64,000 nucleotides of DNA. Source: Rhizobium croatiense (GTDB taxonomy: Bacteria > Pseudomonadota > Alphaproteobacteria > Rhizobiales > Rhizobiaceae). Numbering within the stretch: position 1 is the stretch's first letter; every line of letters starts with the position of its first letter. The notes below the pieces were generated by a model. It was not told where the DNA came from. It worked only from the letters and a program-made list of their open reading frames with translations, and made no database searches. A program made the translations under genes and the position numbers. Positions 46,047-53,922 of this stretch are shown here, one piece after another. The stretch is taken from contig NZ_JAILYJ010000012.1 of NCBI RefSeq assembly GCF_019793465.1, forward strand, positions 62,001 to 126,000, written 5' to 3'.

Positions 46047-46106
46047 AGCGTAACAATCCGCGGCGCCGGTCTGCGCTGCAGCCAATTGACTTGGGAAGGT
46101 AGTATA

Positions 46107-46433
46107 GTGAAGCTGCGCATATTAGGCGCTGTCGCGCTTGTTCTTTCTGCCACAGGTCAAGCTCAGGCCGACGATCGCACTGCCGGAATAGCAAGCTCCT
46201 TTCGTGCGATCACGAAAGGAGCTTGCGGTTTCAACATGACGCCAGCCTCGGCAATAAAGGCGGTAACCACTCTTGGAATGTCGGATCTTCGCGAGCCATT
46301 GCTTCCGGCGATGTTGGCAGTTTGTGCAGAGGAAATAAAAGGAAACAAAAGTAAAACCATTGAGATCCGGGTTCCCGACAACCGCAAGGTGATGCGGAAA
46401 GTCACTCTTGAAAGAGCCAAGTGGTGGCAATGA
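46107..46433 (+). CDS. Small secreted protein of unknown function (GTG start)
   Basis: 108 residues. The N-terminus MKLRILGAVALVLSATGQAQA is a good Sec signal peptide, giving a mature protein of about 87 residues with two Cys (KGACGFNMTP, LAVCAEEIKG) that may form a disulfide. I chose the GTG at 46107 because GAAGG lies 7 nt upstream. I do not recognise a family. It is 60 bp after the DUF805 gene and may share its transcript. The region after it is filled by repeats. Confidence 0.6.
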   Translation: MKLRILGAVALVLSATGQAQADDRTAGIASSFRAITKGACGFNMTPASAIKAVTTLGMSDLREPLLPAMLAVCAEEIKGNKSKTIEIRVPDNRKVMRKVTLERAKWWQ

Positions 46434-46536
46434 CGGGGCGGTCCTCGAAGAGATCGCCAACGGCCTAAAGAAGGGCACACTCCGACCTTATCGGACTCGC
46501 AGTTCCGCTGCCGTGATAATGAAGGCGTGCCCGTGC

Positions 46537-46719
46537 GGCCCCTCATCCGACCCTTCGGGCCACCTTCTCCCCGCTGGGGAGAAGAGGGAACAAGGCGAGC
46601 CGACACTGCTCAAACGAACCCACTATTTTAAAGGCATTCCAATAGGGTCGATGGCCAAGCGGCATTCTCCCTCTTCTCCCTCGGGGAGAAGGTGGCCCGA
46701 AGGCTCGGATGAGGGGGCC
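46537..46719. repeat. RIME-like inverted repeat pair
   Basis: Unit 1 (46537-46587) reads GGCCCCTCATCCGACCCTTC ... ACCTTCTCCCCGCTGGGGAG; unit 2 (about 46672-46719) reads the reverse complement, CTTCTCCCTCGGGGAGAAGG ... CGGATGAGGGGGCC. The pair lies between the secreted-protein gene and the 3' end of the FkbM gene and may terminate both. Confidence 0.75.
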
Positions 46720-46743
46720 ACACGGCACAAGGTCCGCCCACCT

Positions 46744-47622
46744 CTACGGCAGGAACAGCACGTTGTACTGATCGATGTCCCCCGGCAGATCCCGTACCTT
46801 CATCTCCTCCTCGCGGTCCTCGAAGAGGACGAGGCAATTCTCGTAGAAGCCGGACAGCATTGTCGTGAAAGCTTTGGTTCCCTCGCGCCCATAGAACAGC
46901 GGCGTGAACTCCATGTGGAGCGGCACGCGGCGGGCAAGCAGCGGCTGCATCGAGCGGCAGGCGACCGGCTCGTAACCCTCGATATCCATCCAGACGAGGC
47001 CGATGGCGGCCGGGTCGATCGCCAGGTCGGCAAGGATTCCGGATACCGGCTTCACCGGCACGCTGATCTTCGTGTCGGTCGCACTTTGGCGGATGGCGCT
47101 GCTCTTGCCGTGATTGTTGCGATTGAGGAAAAAGTCGATCTCGCCTTGGTGCTCGCCGGCGGCGCAATTGACCAGCCGTACTTTCTCTTCCAGCCGGTTC
47201 TGGCGGATGTTGAGGGCAAGGAGCGGGAAATTGCGCGGGTCGGGCTCGATGCTGACGATCCGGGCGTAAGTTTTGCTCAAGGCGAAATAGACGGTCTGGG
47301 TGCCGATATTGCCGCCGATTTCGAGCAGCGTCGCCTCCTTTCGAAGCAGGCCGCGCTCGCGCAGGATGACGATCAGCCGGTCGACGGCGTCGCGCTCGAA
47401 ATGACCCTTCCGGAAGACCTTGCGGCCGATATAGTCGGCCGGCGAAAAGGTCATCAGATGATCGCCGGCATCGACCGTCATCGAGACGACGCGCGGGCCG
47501 ATATTTTCGATCAGCAGGCGGCGGCCGAAGCGGGTGTCGAAAAAGCGCGAGGCGGCGGCATTGCGCGCCTTGCGCAGGCGGCGGCTCCAATATTTGGCGG
47601 TGAGCCAGGGCTTGCCGGGCAT
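46744..47622 (-). CDS. FkbM family methyltransferase
   Basis: 292 residues. The SAM-binding loop is LLEIGGNIGTQTVYFALSKTYARIVSIEPDP and the FkbM pattern SAGEHQG/NNHGKSSA-like follows (AAGEHQGEIDFFLNRNNHGKSS). FkbM enzymes O-methylate sugars, including terminal residues of rhizobial polysaccharides and lipopolysaccharides. The ATG shares a base with the TGA of the CyaC-like cyclase gene (TGATG), so the two proteins are made together. That coupling of a redox cyclase and a glycan methyltransferase is unusual. Confidence 0.85.
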   Translation of the reverse strand: MPGKPWLTAKYWSRRLRKARNAAASRFFDTRFGRRLLIENIGPRVVSMTVDAGDHLMTFSPADYIGRKVFRKGHFERDAVDRLIVILRERGLLRKEATLLEIGGNIGTQTVYFALSKTYARIVSIEPDPRNFPLLALNIRQNRLEEKVRLVNCAAGEHQGEIDFFLNRNNHGKSSAIRQSATDTKISVPVKPVSGILADLAIDPAAIGLVWMDIEGYEPVACRSMQPLLARRVPLHMEFTPLFYGREGTKAFTTMLSGFYENCLVLFEDREEEMKVRDLPGDIDQYNVLFLP

Positions 47623-49334
47623 CAGTCTTTTCCTTCGAGCGGTTCTGCCGCTTTCTCTCTCGGAATGACATAGACTTTCAAGGGTAGCGCCCGGCCGCGC
47701 ACGCTGATTTCACGGCTTTCTATGCCGGAAAGGTTGGCGCCGGCGAGCTTCGCCACCGGCTCGGAGATGACGATTGCCGCTTCGAACTCCTTGGCGGCAC
47801 TTTCCAGCCGGCTTGCGACGTTCACGGTATCGCCGATCGCCGTCATGCTGCGCACCCGGCCGTAGCCCATCGTGCCGACGACGGCCGGGCCGGTGTGGAT
47901 GCCGATCGCGATGCGCAGCGGCAGCGCCAGCTCCTCGGCCAGTTCGGCGGCGAGTTTCTCGATCTCGCCGACGATCGTCGCAGCGGCGTTAAGCGCCTGG
48001 CGGCAAGCTTCCTCCGGCGCGGTGCCGAGGCCGAAGAGCGCCATGGCGCCGTCGCCGATGAACTTGTCGAGCCGCCCGCCCGCCTGCTCCACCGCCTTGC
48101 CGATGATGGCGAAATAGCGGTTCAGCAGGAAGACGACGTCGAAGGGCAGGCGCATTTCCGTCAGCGTGGTGAAATGGCGGATATCGACGAAGAGCACGGC
48201 GATCTCGCGTTCGCGCCCCGGGCTGGTCTCCTGGCTGTTGGCGGGAAGGGCGGTTTCGACCGCCGGCACCAGAAGCGGCGCGACCGCCACGTCGCGGTCC
48301 GGGCGCAGCTGGCAGGCGAGCCGAACGTCGGGGCCGGCATTGATGCGCTTGAGCGTCGTCTGTTCCATCTTGTCAGGCGCGGGCAGGCTTTCATAGTCGC
48401 CGAGGATCTGCACGCGGCAGGTGGAGCATTGTCCCTTGCCGCCGCAGACGGAGTAATGCGGCAGGCCGCCGAGCCGGCTTGCTTCCAGCACCGTGAAGCC
48501 GCGCGGCACGCGGATCACCTCGCCGCTCGGATAATGCACCGCCACCTGGTCGAGGCGCTCCTTCAGCCGGCGCCGGGCGCGGGCGACGACGACGAGGAGC
48601 AGCGAGGCCGAGAAAGCGCCGTAGAGCCCGGCGCGGACCGCGGCGATCCGGGCGCGAACCTCGGGGTCGTGAAGATAGTGGGCGTTGAGGTTTACCTCGT
48701 AGGGATTGGTCGTCAGCTGATAGGAGGGATCGGCAAGGGTGCGGCCCATCTCAACGAAACCGAGGATCGAGAGCACCGGCACGAGGATCGCCAGCGCCAG
48801 CAGCAGCGGCGCGGCGCCCGCATACCACGGTCGGTAGCGCAGCCAGAAATGGATGCCGATGCAGCCATGAAACCAGACGGCGATAACGCCCAGCACCTGG
48901 CGTGCGCCGTTCGCCGGGTTCTTGATCCAGAACTGCTCGACGACCGTCTCGTAATCGTCGATATAGCCATAGAGTTCATGGGCGATGCGGGTGCCGATGA
49001 CATGGTCGATGAGAAGCAGCGGGATCAGCAGGCCGAGCACGATCTGCGCCGTTTCGCCCTTCGGCATGACCAGGCTGCGGCGCATGTAGATGGCGCGCAG
49101 CACCAGCCCCATATGGATCAGCACCGAGGCGTAAAACAACGCGGTGCCGGCGGGATTGCGCCAGATGGCGAGGAAAAGGTGGCGGGCCTTGTCGGCGGCG
49201 GCGAGCGAAACCAGCCCGAGCGCATGGTTCGACAAATGCAGCAGGACGAAAATGAAAATGACGAGGCCGGAACCAAGCCTCGCCCGTCTGATCGCGCGTT
49301 CCGAAAAAATCCCTGTGGCTGAGGCCGTCGTCAT
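47622..49334 (-). CDS. cyaC: CyaC-like membrane adenylate cyclase (haem-b anchor, 2Fe-2S domain, cyclase domain)
   Basis: 570 residues with three parts. Residues 1-265 hold about six helices of the succinate dehydrogenase-type diheme anchor, with His in LHLSNHALG, VLIHMGLV, VWFHGCIGIHFW. Residues about 270-350 form a plant-type 2Fe-2S ferredoxin domain with Cys in SVCGGKGQCSTCRV and LACQLRP. The C-terminal class III cyclase domain has both metal Asp (VLFVDIRHFT, FIGDGAMALFG) and GIHTGPAVVGTMG. The layout matches CyaC of Sinorhizobium meliloti, a cyclase controlled by the redox state of the quinone pool. That control is known for the family and is inferred here. Third cyclase-fold gene in 11 kb. 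Confidence 0.88.
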   Translation of the reverse strand: MTTASATGIFSERAIRRARLGSGLVIFIFVLLHLSNHALGLVSLAAADKARHLFLAIWRNPAGTALFYASVLIHMGLVLRAIYMRRSLVMPKGETAQIVLGLLIPLLLIDHVIGTRIAHELYGYIDDYETVVEQFWIKNPANGARQVLGVIAVWFHGCIGIHFWLRYRPWYAGAAPLLLALAILVPVLSILGFVEMGRTLADPSYQLTTNPYEVNLNAHYLHDPEVRARIAAVRAGLYGAFSASLLLVVVARARRRLKERLDQVAVHYPSGEVIRVPRGFTVLEASRLGGLPHYSVCGGKGQCSTCRVQILGDYESLPAPDKMEQTTLKRINAGPDVRLACQLRPDRDVAVAPLLVPAVETALPANSQETSPGREREIAVLFVDIRHFTTLTEMRLPFDVVFLLNRYFAIIGKAVEQAGGRLDKFIGDGAMALFGLGTAPEEACRQALNAAATIVGEIEKLAAELAEELALPLRIAIGIHTGPAVVGTMGYGRVRSMTAIGDTVNVASRLESAAKEFEAAIVISEPVAKLAGANLSGIESREISVRGRALPLKVYVIPREKAAEPLEGKD

Positions 49335-49517
49335 TCATTCCCGTTCTTGTCGATGGAACCGCAGGCCCATAGAGATTGCGAAAAAGGCGGAATTGCTTCG
49401 AGCGCGATCACATTCCATATGCTTATGCGCAAGTTTTAGGGAAAGGGACAATAGCGGAATTTTTCGCCCGGCCGCGAGCGCCGATTTGGAAACAGTCTGT
49501 CTTATGAGGGATGCCGC

Positions 49518-50609
49518 ATGCGGGTGGCTTTCTACGCGCCGATGAAATCACCGAACCATCCGGTACCGTCGGGCGATCGGCTGATGGCGCGGCTGCTGAT
49601 CCGGGCGCTGGAGCTTGCCGGGCACGCGGTCGAGGTCGTCTCCGAATTCCGCAGCTATGCCGCAACGCCGGAGGCGGCAGCCGCGCTCGAACCCGCCATC
49701 CGCGCCGAAGTTGAGCGGCTCAGGGTGAAATGGCAATCGGCGCCGCGCCCCGAGCTCTGGTTCTGCTATCATCCCTATTATAAATCGCCCGATCCCTTCG
49801 GGCCTGCGATATCGGCCGAATTCGCCATTCCCTATGTCACAGCCGAGGCCTCCTATGCGGCAAAGCGGGACGGGATCGGCTGGGCGGCGCATCAGAAGCG
49901 TGTGGGCGAGTCGGTCCTGCAGGCGGCGGTGAATATCTGCTTCACCGAGCGCGACCGGGCCGGCCTTTCCGCCGCCTTTCCGGCGGCGCGGCTCGCCAGC
50001 CTGAAGCCCTTCATCGATCCGGCGCTCTTCGAAGCGCTGCCACCCAGGCCGGATCCGCGCCGGCTGGTGACGGTGGCGATGATGCGGGCAGGGGACAAGA
50101 TGGAGAGTTATGCGATGCTTGCAAAAGCATTGCGGCTGATCGAGGACAGGCCATGGAGCCTTTCCATCGCCGGCGACGGGCCGATGCGGCAGGAGGTGCA
50201 GGCGCTGTTTGCCGACTTTTCCCCGCGCGTCGAATGGTTCGGCGCGCTGGGTGCTGCCGAGATTGCCGGATTGTTGGGGCGCGGCGGTCTCTATGTCTGG
50301 CCCGGTTGCGGCGAGGCTTACGGGCTTGCCTATCTGGAGGCGCAGGCGGCCGGCCTGCCTGTGGTCGCGCAGGCAACGGCAGGCGTGCCCGCCGTCGTCG
50401 AGGCAGGCGTCACCGGTCTTTTGACGCCGGATGGAGACGTTGCCGCTTATGCCGCGGCGGTGGCCGTCCTGCTCGACGACGGTGAGAAGCGTGAGGTGAT
50501 GGGGCAGGCGGCACGGCGCTTCGTGTTCGATCAGCGTTCGCTTGCGACGGCTGCGCGCGCCTTGGACGGGATTTTGCGCGAAAGCGTCGGAACAGGAGCA
50601 GGAGAATGA
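49518..50609 (+). CDS. Glycosyltransferase family 4
   Basis: 363 residues, GT-B. The N-terminus MRVAFYAPMKSPNHPVPSGDRLMARLLIRAL is typical for GT4, and the C-terminal donor site GCGEAYGLAYLEAQAAGLPVVAQATAG contains the E-x7-E pattern. Two-residue patterns WSLSIAGDGPM and VEWFGAL mark the nucleotide-binding domain. It probably adds a sugar to an envelope glycan. Its TGA overlaps the ATG of the polysaccharide deacetylase gene by 4 nt. GAGGGATGCCGC precedes the ATG. Confidence 0.88.
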   Translation: MRVAFYAPMKSPNHPVPSGDRLMARLLIRALELAGHAVEVVSEFRSYAATPEAAAALEPAIRAEVERLRVKWQSAPRPELWFCYHPYYKSPDPFGPAISAEFAIPYVTAEASYAAKRDGIGWAAHQKRVGESVLQAAVNICFTERDRAGLSAAFPAARLASLKPFIDPALFEALPPRPDPRRLVTVAMMRAGDKMESYAMLAKALRLIEDRPWSLSIAGDGPMRQEVQALFADFSPRVEWFGALGAAEIAGLLGRGGLYVWPGCGEAYGLAYLEAQAAGLPVVAQATAGVPAVVEAGVTGLLTPDGDVAAYAAAVAVLLDDGEKREVMGQAARRFVFDQRSLATAARALDGILRESVGTGAGE

Positions 50610-51358
50610 GCGAAGGCAAGAGCTGGGAGCCGCTGCGCCGCGAGCTTGACCGCTGGCAGGCCGCCGGCCGCGCGGCGCGGTTCTGGCTGCGCGATGACGA
50701 TGCCGTCGAGCCGACGCCTGATCTGGAGACGCTGCTGACGCTGACCGGTCGGTACGACATTCCGTTGACGCTCGCCGTCATTCCCGGTCTCACCGGCGAA
50801 ACATTGGCCGCGCGGCTGGCGGAGGAAGCGTCCGTCGCCATCGCGGTGCATGGCTGGTCTCACACCAATCATGCCGGGCGTGAGCGCAAAAAACAGGAAC
50901 TCGGCAGCGAGCGGCCGGCGGACGTCGTTCTCGGTGAATTGCGCGACGGGTTTCGGCTGCTGCAGCGGCTGCATCCCGCCCGCTTTGTGCCGATCCTGGT
51001 GCCGCCGTGGAACCGGATCGACGCCGCCCTCATCCCTGCTTTGCCCGCTCTCGGCTTTGCAGCGCTTTCGGTCTACGGGCGGGCAAAGCGGAACGGGCCG
51101 ATGCCGCTTCTCAACACCCATGTCGACATTATCGACTGGCATGGCACACGCGGCGGCCGCAGCGAAGAGGAACTGGTTGCCGAACTGGTGGCCGAGCTTG
51201 GCGACCGGTTTGCCGGCAGCGACGAGCCGATCGGTGTTCTCACCCATCATCTCGTGCATGACGCCGCCGCCTGGGACTTCCTGTCGGCCCTATTCGAGCA
51301 GACGGGCAGACACCCCGCCGTCCGCTGGTCGCCGGCGCCTGCACTTCTGCAAGCGTAA
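50606..51358 (+). CDS. Polysaccharide deacetylase family protein
   Basis: 250 residues. The NodB-like fold is shown by WLRDDDAVEPTPDLETLL (metal-binding Asp) and, about 55 residues later, IAVHGWSHTNHA (metal-binding His, as HGxxH). The C-terminal HVDIIDWHGTRGG and THHLVHDAAAWDFL complete the domain. The spacing is short compared with chitin deacetylases. It probably removes acetyl or other groups from a glycan made with the co-translated GT4 enzyme. No signal peptide is visible, so it acts in the cytoplasm or on a lipid-linked precursor. Confidence 0.8.
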   Translation: MSEGKSWEPLRRELDRWQAAGRAARFWLRDDDAVEPTPDLETLLTLTGRYDIPLTLAVIPGLTGETLAARLAEEASVAIAVHGWSHTNHAGRERKKQELGSERPADVVLGELRDGFRLLQRLHPARFVPILVPPWNRIDAALIPALPALGFAALSVYGRAKRNGPMPLLNTHVDIIDWHGTRGGRSEEELVAELVAELGDRFAGSDEPIGVLTHHLVHDAAAWDFLSALFEQTGRHPAVRWSPAPALLQA

Positions 51359-52255
51359 TCAGGCGGCGTGAACGCGTCCCAGAAAGTCCCGCATGAGGGC
51401 GGCGACCTCGTCGAGGTGGGTCTCGAGCAGCCAGTGTCCGCCGCCGAGCAGATGCAGTTCGGCGTCCGGCAGATCGCGGAGATAGGCGCGTGCCGACTTT
51501 TCCGGCATGTAATGATCGTTCGGCCCCCAGACGATCAGGGTCGGCGGCTGGAAGTCCCTGAGATATTTGCGGTGCTCGGGAAACCAGGCGCGGTTTTCCC
51601 TGAGGCCGGCGATCAGATCGATGGCGATTTGCTTGCGCTGCGGCGTCATCAATGACCAGTGCAGCGTCCAGAGGTCCGGCGGGATAGTCTCGGCAAGAGG
51701 CGGTGGCAGGTCGTTGAGGAATTCCTCCTTGAACGTCTTCTCGCTGATCGCTTGCGCCAGCACCTTCCTCATCTCTGCGGGCGGCAGGCTCCACGTCGCC
51801 TCGATATCCGCATATTTCGGCCCGAGCGCATCCTCGTAGGGAATGTCGCCGTTCTGAATGATGAGCGCCACGACGCGCCGCGGCGCTCTGATCGCCAGCC
51901 GCGCACCGATCGGCGAGCCGAAATCATGGAGATAGAGGGCGAAGCGGCCGACATCGACCGCGCCGACGAAGGACTCCAGCCAGGCGGCGTGACCATCGAA
52001 ACTGTAGTCGAAATCATCAGGGGTGCCGCTGTAGCCTGCGCCCGGGAAATCCGGAGCGATCAGGCGCCAGCGATCGGCAAGGCGCGGCATCAGATTGCGA
52101 AACTCATAGGACGAGCAGGGATAGCCGTGCGGCAGCAGCAGGACAGGCGCGTCCGGCGGACCGGCCTCGCGATAGAAAGTCTCGATGCCGGCAACTGTGA
52201 TGCGGCGATGCCGGATGAGCGCGGCGACAGGAGGGTTTTCGACGTGGCCGTTCAC
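51359..52255 (-). CDS. Alpha/beta hydrolase, haloalkane dehalogenase / epoxide hydrolase type
   Basis: 298 residues. The catalytic pattern is not serine-based: the nucleophile position reads LHDFGSPIGARLA, with Asp in HDFG as in haloalkane dehalogenases and epoxide hydrolases. The oxyanion loop is HGYPCSSYEFRNL, the acid lies in IVWGPNDHYMP and the base in GGHWLLET. Substrates may be epoxides, halogenated compounds or acyl lactones. The GTG at 52255 overlaps the stop of the GFA gene by 4 nt (GTGA), so the two are made as a pair. Confidence 0.8.
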   Translation of the reverse strand: MNGHVENPPVAALIRHRRITVAGIETFYREAGPPDAPVLLLPHGYPCSSYEFRNLMPRLADRWRLIAPDFPGAGYSGTPDDFDYSFDGHAAWLESFVGAVDVGRFALYLHDFGSPIGARLAIRAPRRVVALIIQNGDIPYEDALGPKYADIEATWSLPPAEMRKVLAQAISEKTFKEEFLNDLPPPLAETIPPDLWTLHWSLMTPQRKQIAIDLIAGLRENRAWFPEHRKYLRDFQPPTLIVWGPNDHYMPEKSARAYLRDLPDAELHLLGGGHWLLETHLDEVAALMRDFLGRVHAA

Positions 52256-52626
52256 CTGCGATCTTCCTCGTGCTGCTCGGCGCCCTCGACCGGCCGTAGC
52301 CACGGTTCGCGGCGCTTGATCCAGAGTTCGTAACGCGGCACGAGCGGCGTCGGGGCTTCGGACAGGATGCCGAGCTTGATTTCCGCCTCTTCGTCATCGG
52401 CGGAAAACAGCCGCGAGCCGCAGCCGGTGCAAAAACGCCGGCCGTGGAACTCGCCGGTTTCTCCGGAATATTCGAACTGGGCGGCGGGCCAGATTCCATA
52501 GAAGGTGAAGGCCGAGCCGCTCTCCTTCCTGCAATCGGTGCAATGACAAATACCGACGCGCGAGGGTTCGCCTCGAACAGAAAGCTGCACCTGCCCGCAA
52601 AGGCATTGTCCTGATAACACGGTCAT
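52252..52626 (-). CDS. GFA (glutathione-dependent formaldehyde-activating) family protein
   Basis: 124 residues with the zinc-binding Cys pattern of the family: QCLCGQV, ICHCTDCRKESG and FCTGCGSRLF. The GFA fold binds glutathione adducts of formaldehyde, but most members have no proven reaction. GCGGGGATCAGCC precedes the Met at 52626. It is the first gene of a two-gene unit with the Asp-nucleophile hydrolase. A detoxification pair is a reasonable guess. Confidence 0.85.
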   Translation of the reverse strand: MTVLSGQCLCGQVQLSVRGEPSRVGICHCTDCRKESGSAFTFYGIWPAAQFEYSGETGEFHGRRFCTGCGSRLFSADDEEAEIKLGILSEAPTPLVPRYELWIKRREPWLRPVEGAEQHEEDRR

Positions 52627-52777
52627 GGCTGATCCCCGCTTCATCGATCTTGCGCTGCCGGGGAAACGGTCGGGCCCGGCTACTGTTCCGTCAGGAAAGC
52701 GCAGGCGCGCGGGCGGCGAAGGACCAAGGCGTCTTCACCTTGCCTTCGCGCCGACAAAGGAGCGGTTCGGCAGCGGT

Positions 52778-53608
52778 TCAGATCACCACGGTCTGATTGT
52801 CGCGCGCAGCGAAGGCGCCGGGGAAGGCGGCCTCGGCCTGCGCTTCCATCTGCGCCAGCTGCTCGTCCGTGCGGGAGGGGGCGTGGTGGAACAGGGCGAA
52901 GCGCTTGGCGCCGGCCATTTTTGCGAGCTCGGTGCCGTGTTGCCAGGTCGAATGGCCAAAGCCCTTGAAACGCTGCATCTCGTCTTCATTGTAGGTGCAG
53001 TCGTAGACGACGAGATCGGCGTCGCGCATCATTTCCAGCGAGACCGGATCGTAAGCGCCGGGGATATGCTCGATGTCGTAGATCAGAGCGATCGAACGGC
53101 CCTGCCACTCGATGCGATAGCCGATGGCGCCGCCCGGATGGTTCAGCGTGAAGGTCCTGATTCCGATGCCGTCATGCGGGGTCAGAACCTGACCGGCATG
53201 GAAATCGCGGAAATTCATCGTCGCCTGACAGATGTCGGTCTTGACGGGGAACCAGGGCGGGCTGATGAACTGCTCGACCATTTCCCGTGTGCTCATCTTG
53301 CCGTCGAGATGGCCCGACCAGATGTTGACGTTGATCGAGGGATAGTAGATCGCCTTGAAGAAGGGCAGGCCGATGATGTGGTCGTAATGGCAGTGGCTGA
53401 AGAAGAGATCGACGTCGCTGACGCCGTCGGCGAGCAACGACAGCCCGGCCTCGCGTAGGCCGGAGCCTGCGTCAAAAAGCATCCGATGGTTTCCGCAGCG
53501 AATTTCGATGCAGGACGTGTTACCGCCGTAGCGGTCGAATTCGGGGCCCGATACGGGAATGCTGCCGCGGACGCCCCAAAATTTTATCTGAAACTGTTCT
53601 GTCGTCAT
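52778..53608 (-). CDS. MBL-fold metallo-hydrolase
   Basis: 276 residues. The zinc motif is FFSHCHYDHIIG (HxHxDH), further ligands are in LNHPGGAIGYRIE, VYDCTYNEDEM and LFHHAPSRTDEQL. The start FWGVRGSIPVSGPEFDRYGGNTSCIEI is shared with phosphodiesterase/RNase Z-like MBL proteins such as those acting on cyclic nucleotides or phosphodiesters. With several cyclases nearby, a phosphodiesterase role is possible but not shown. About 310 bp of gene-free sequence separates it from pcaB. Confidence 0.83.
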   Translation of the reverse strand: MTTEQFQIKFWGVRGSIPVSGPEFDRYGGNTSCIEIRCGNHRMLFDAGSGLREAGLSLLADGVSDVDLFFSHCHYDHIIGLPFFKAIYYPSINVNIWSGHLDGKMSTREMVEQFISPPWFPVKTDICQATMNFRDFHAGQVLTPHDGIGIRTFTLNHPGGAIGYRIEWQGRSIALIYDIEHIPGAYDPVSLEMMRDADLVVYDCTYNEDEMQRFKGFGHSTWQHGTELAKMAGAKRFALFHHAPSRTDEQLAQMEAQAEAAFPGAFAARDNQTVVI

Positions 53609-53922
53609 CGTTTTTCAAACCGGCCTTCCCGCTTCGCCATCGTACTCATAGTTTATCCCGATGCGAAGCAGCAGAATTCCACGGGTTGCCTGCGCCCCCT
53701 TTCATTCTCCTCACCGCTAGCGGAAGAAGAAGTAGATTTTCCTAAGCAATCGGCTTTCGCGTCGGAAAGCAACCCAGTATGGTTGGTTTTCGGTAAATGA
53801 GCAGCTCGAGGCGGGCGTTTTCCGCAAGTCATGCCTATTAGATGGTTGCGCGCGATCGCAAAAACAATTGCCGCGCCGGGCGACAGAATACTCGCCCTAT
53901 GCTGGCTGTTGCTGATGCGGCG
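53609..53922. other. Intergenic region, no gene seen
   Basis: 314 bp between pcaB (ending at 53923) and the MBL hydrolase start, on the same strand. I see no convincing coding frame, terminator or strong repeat; it presumably carries the promoter of the MBL gene. Confidence 0.5.
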
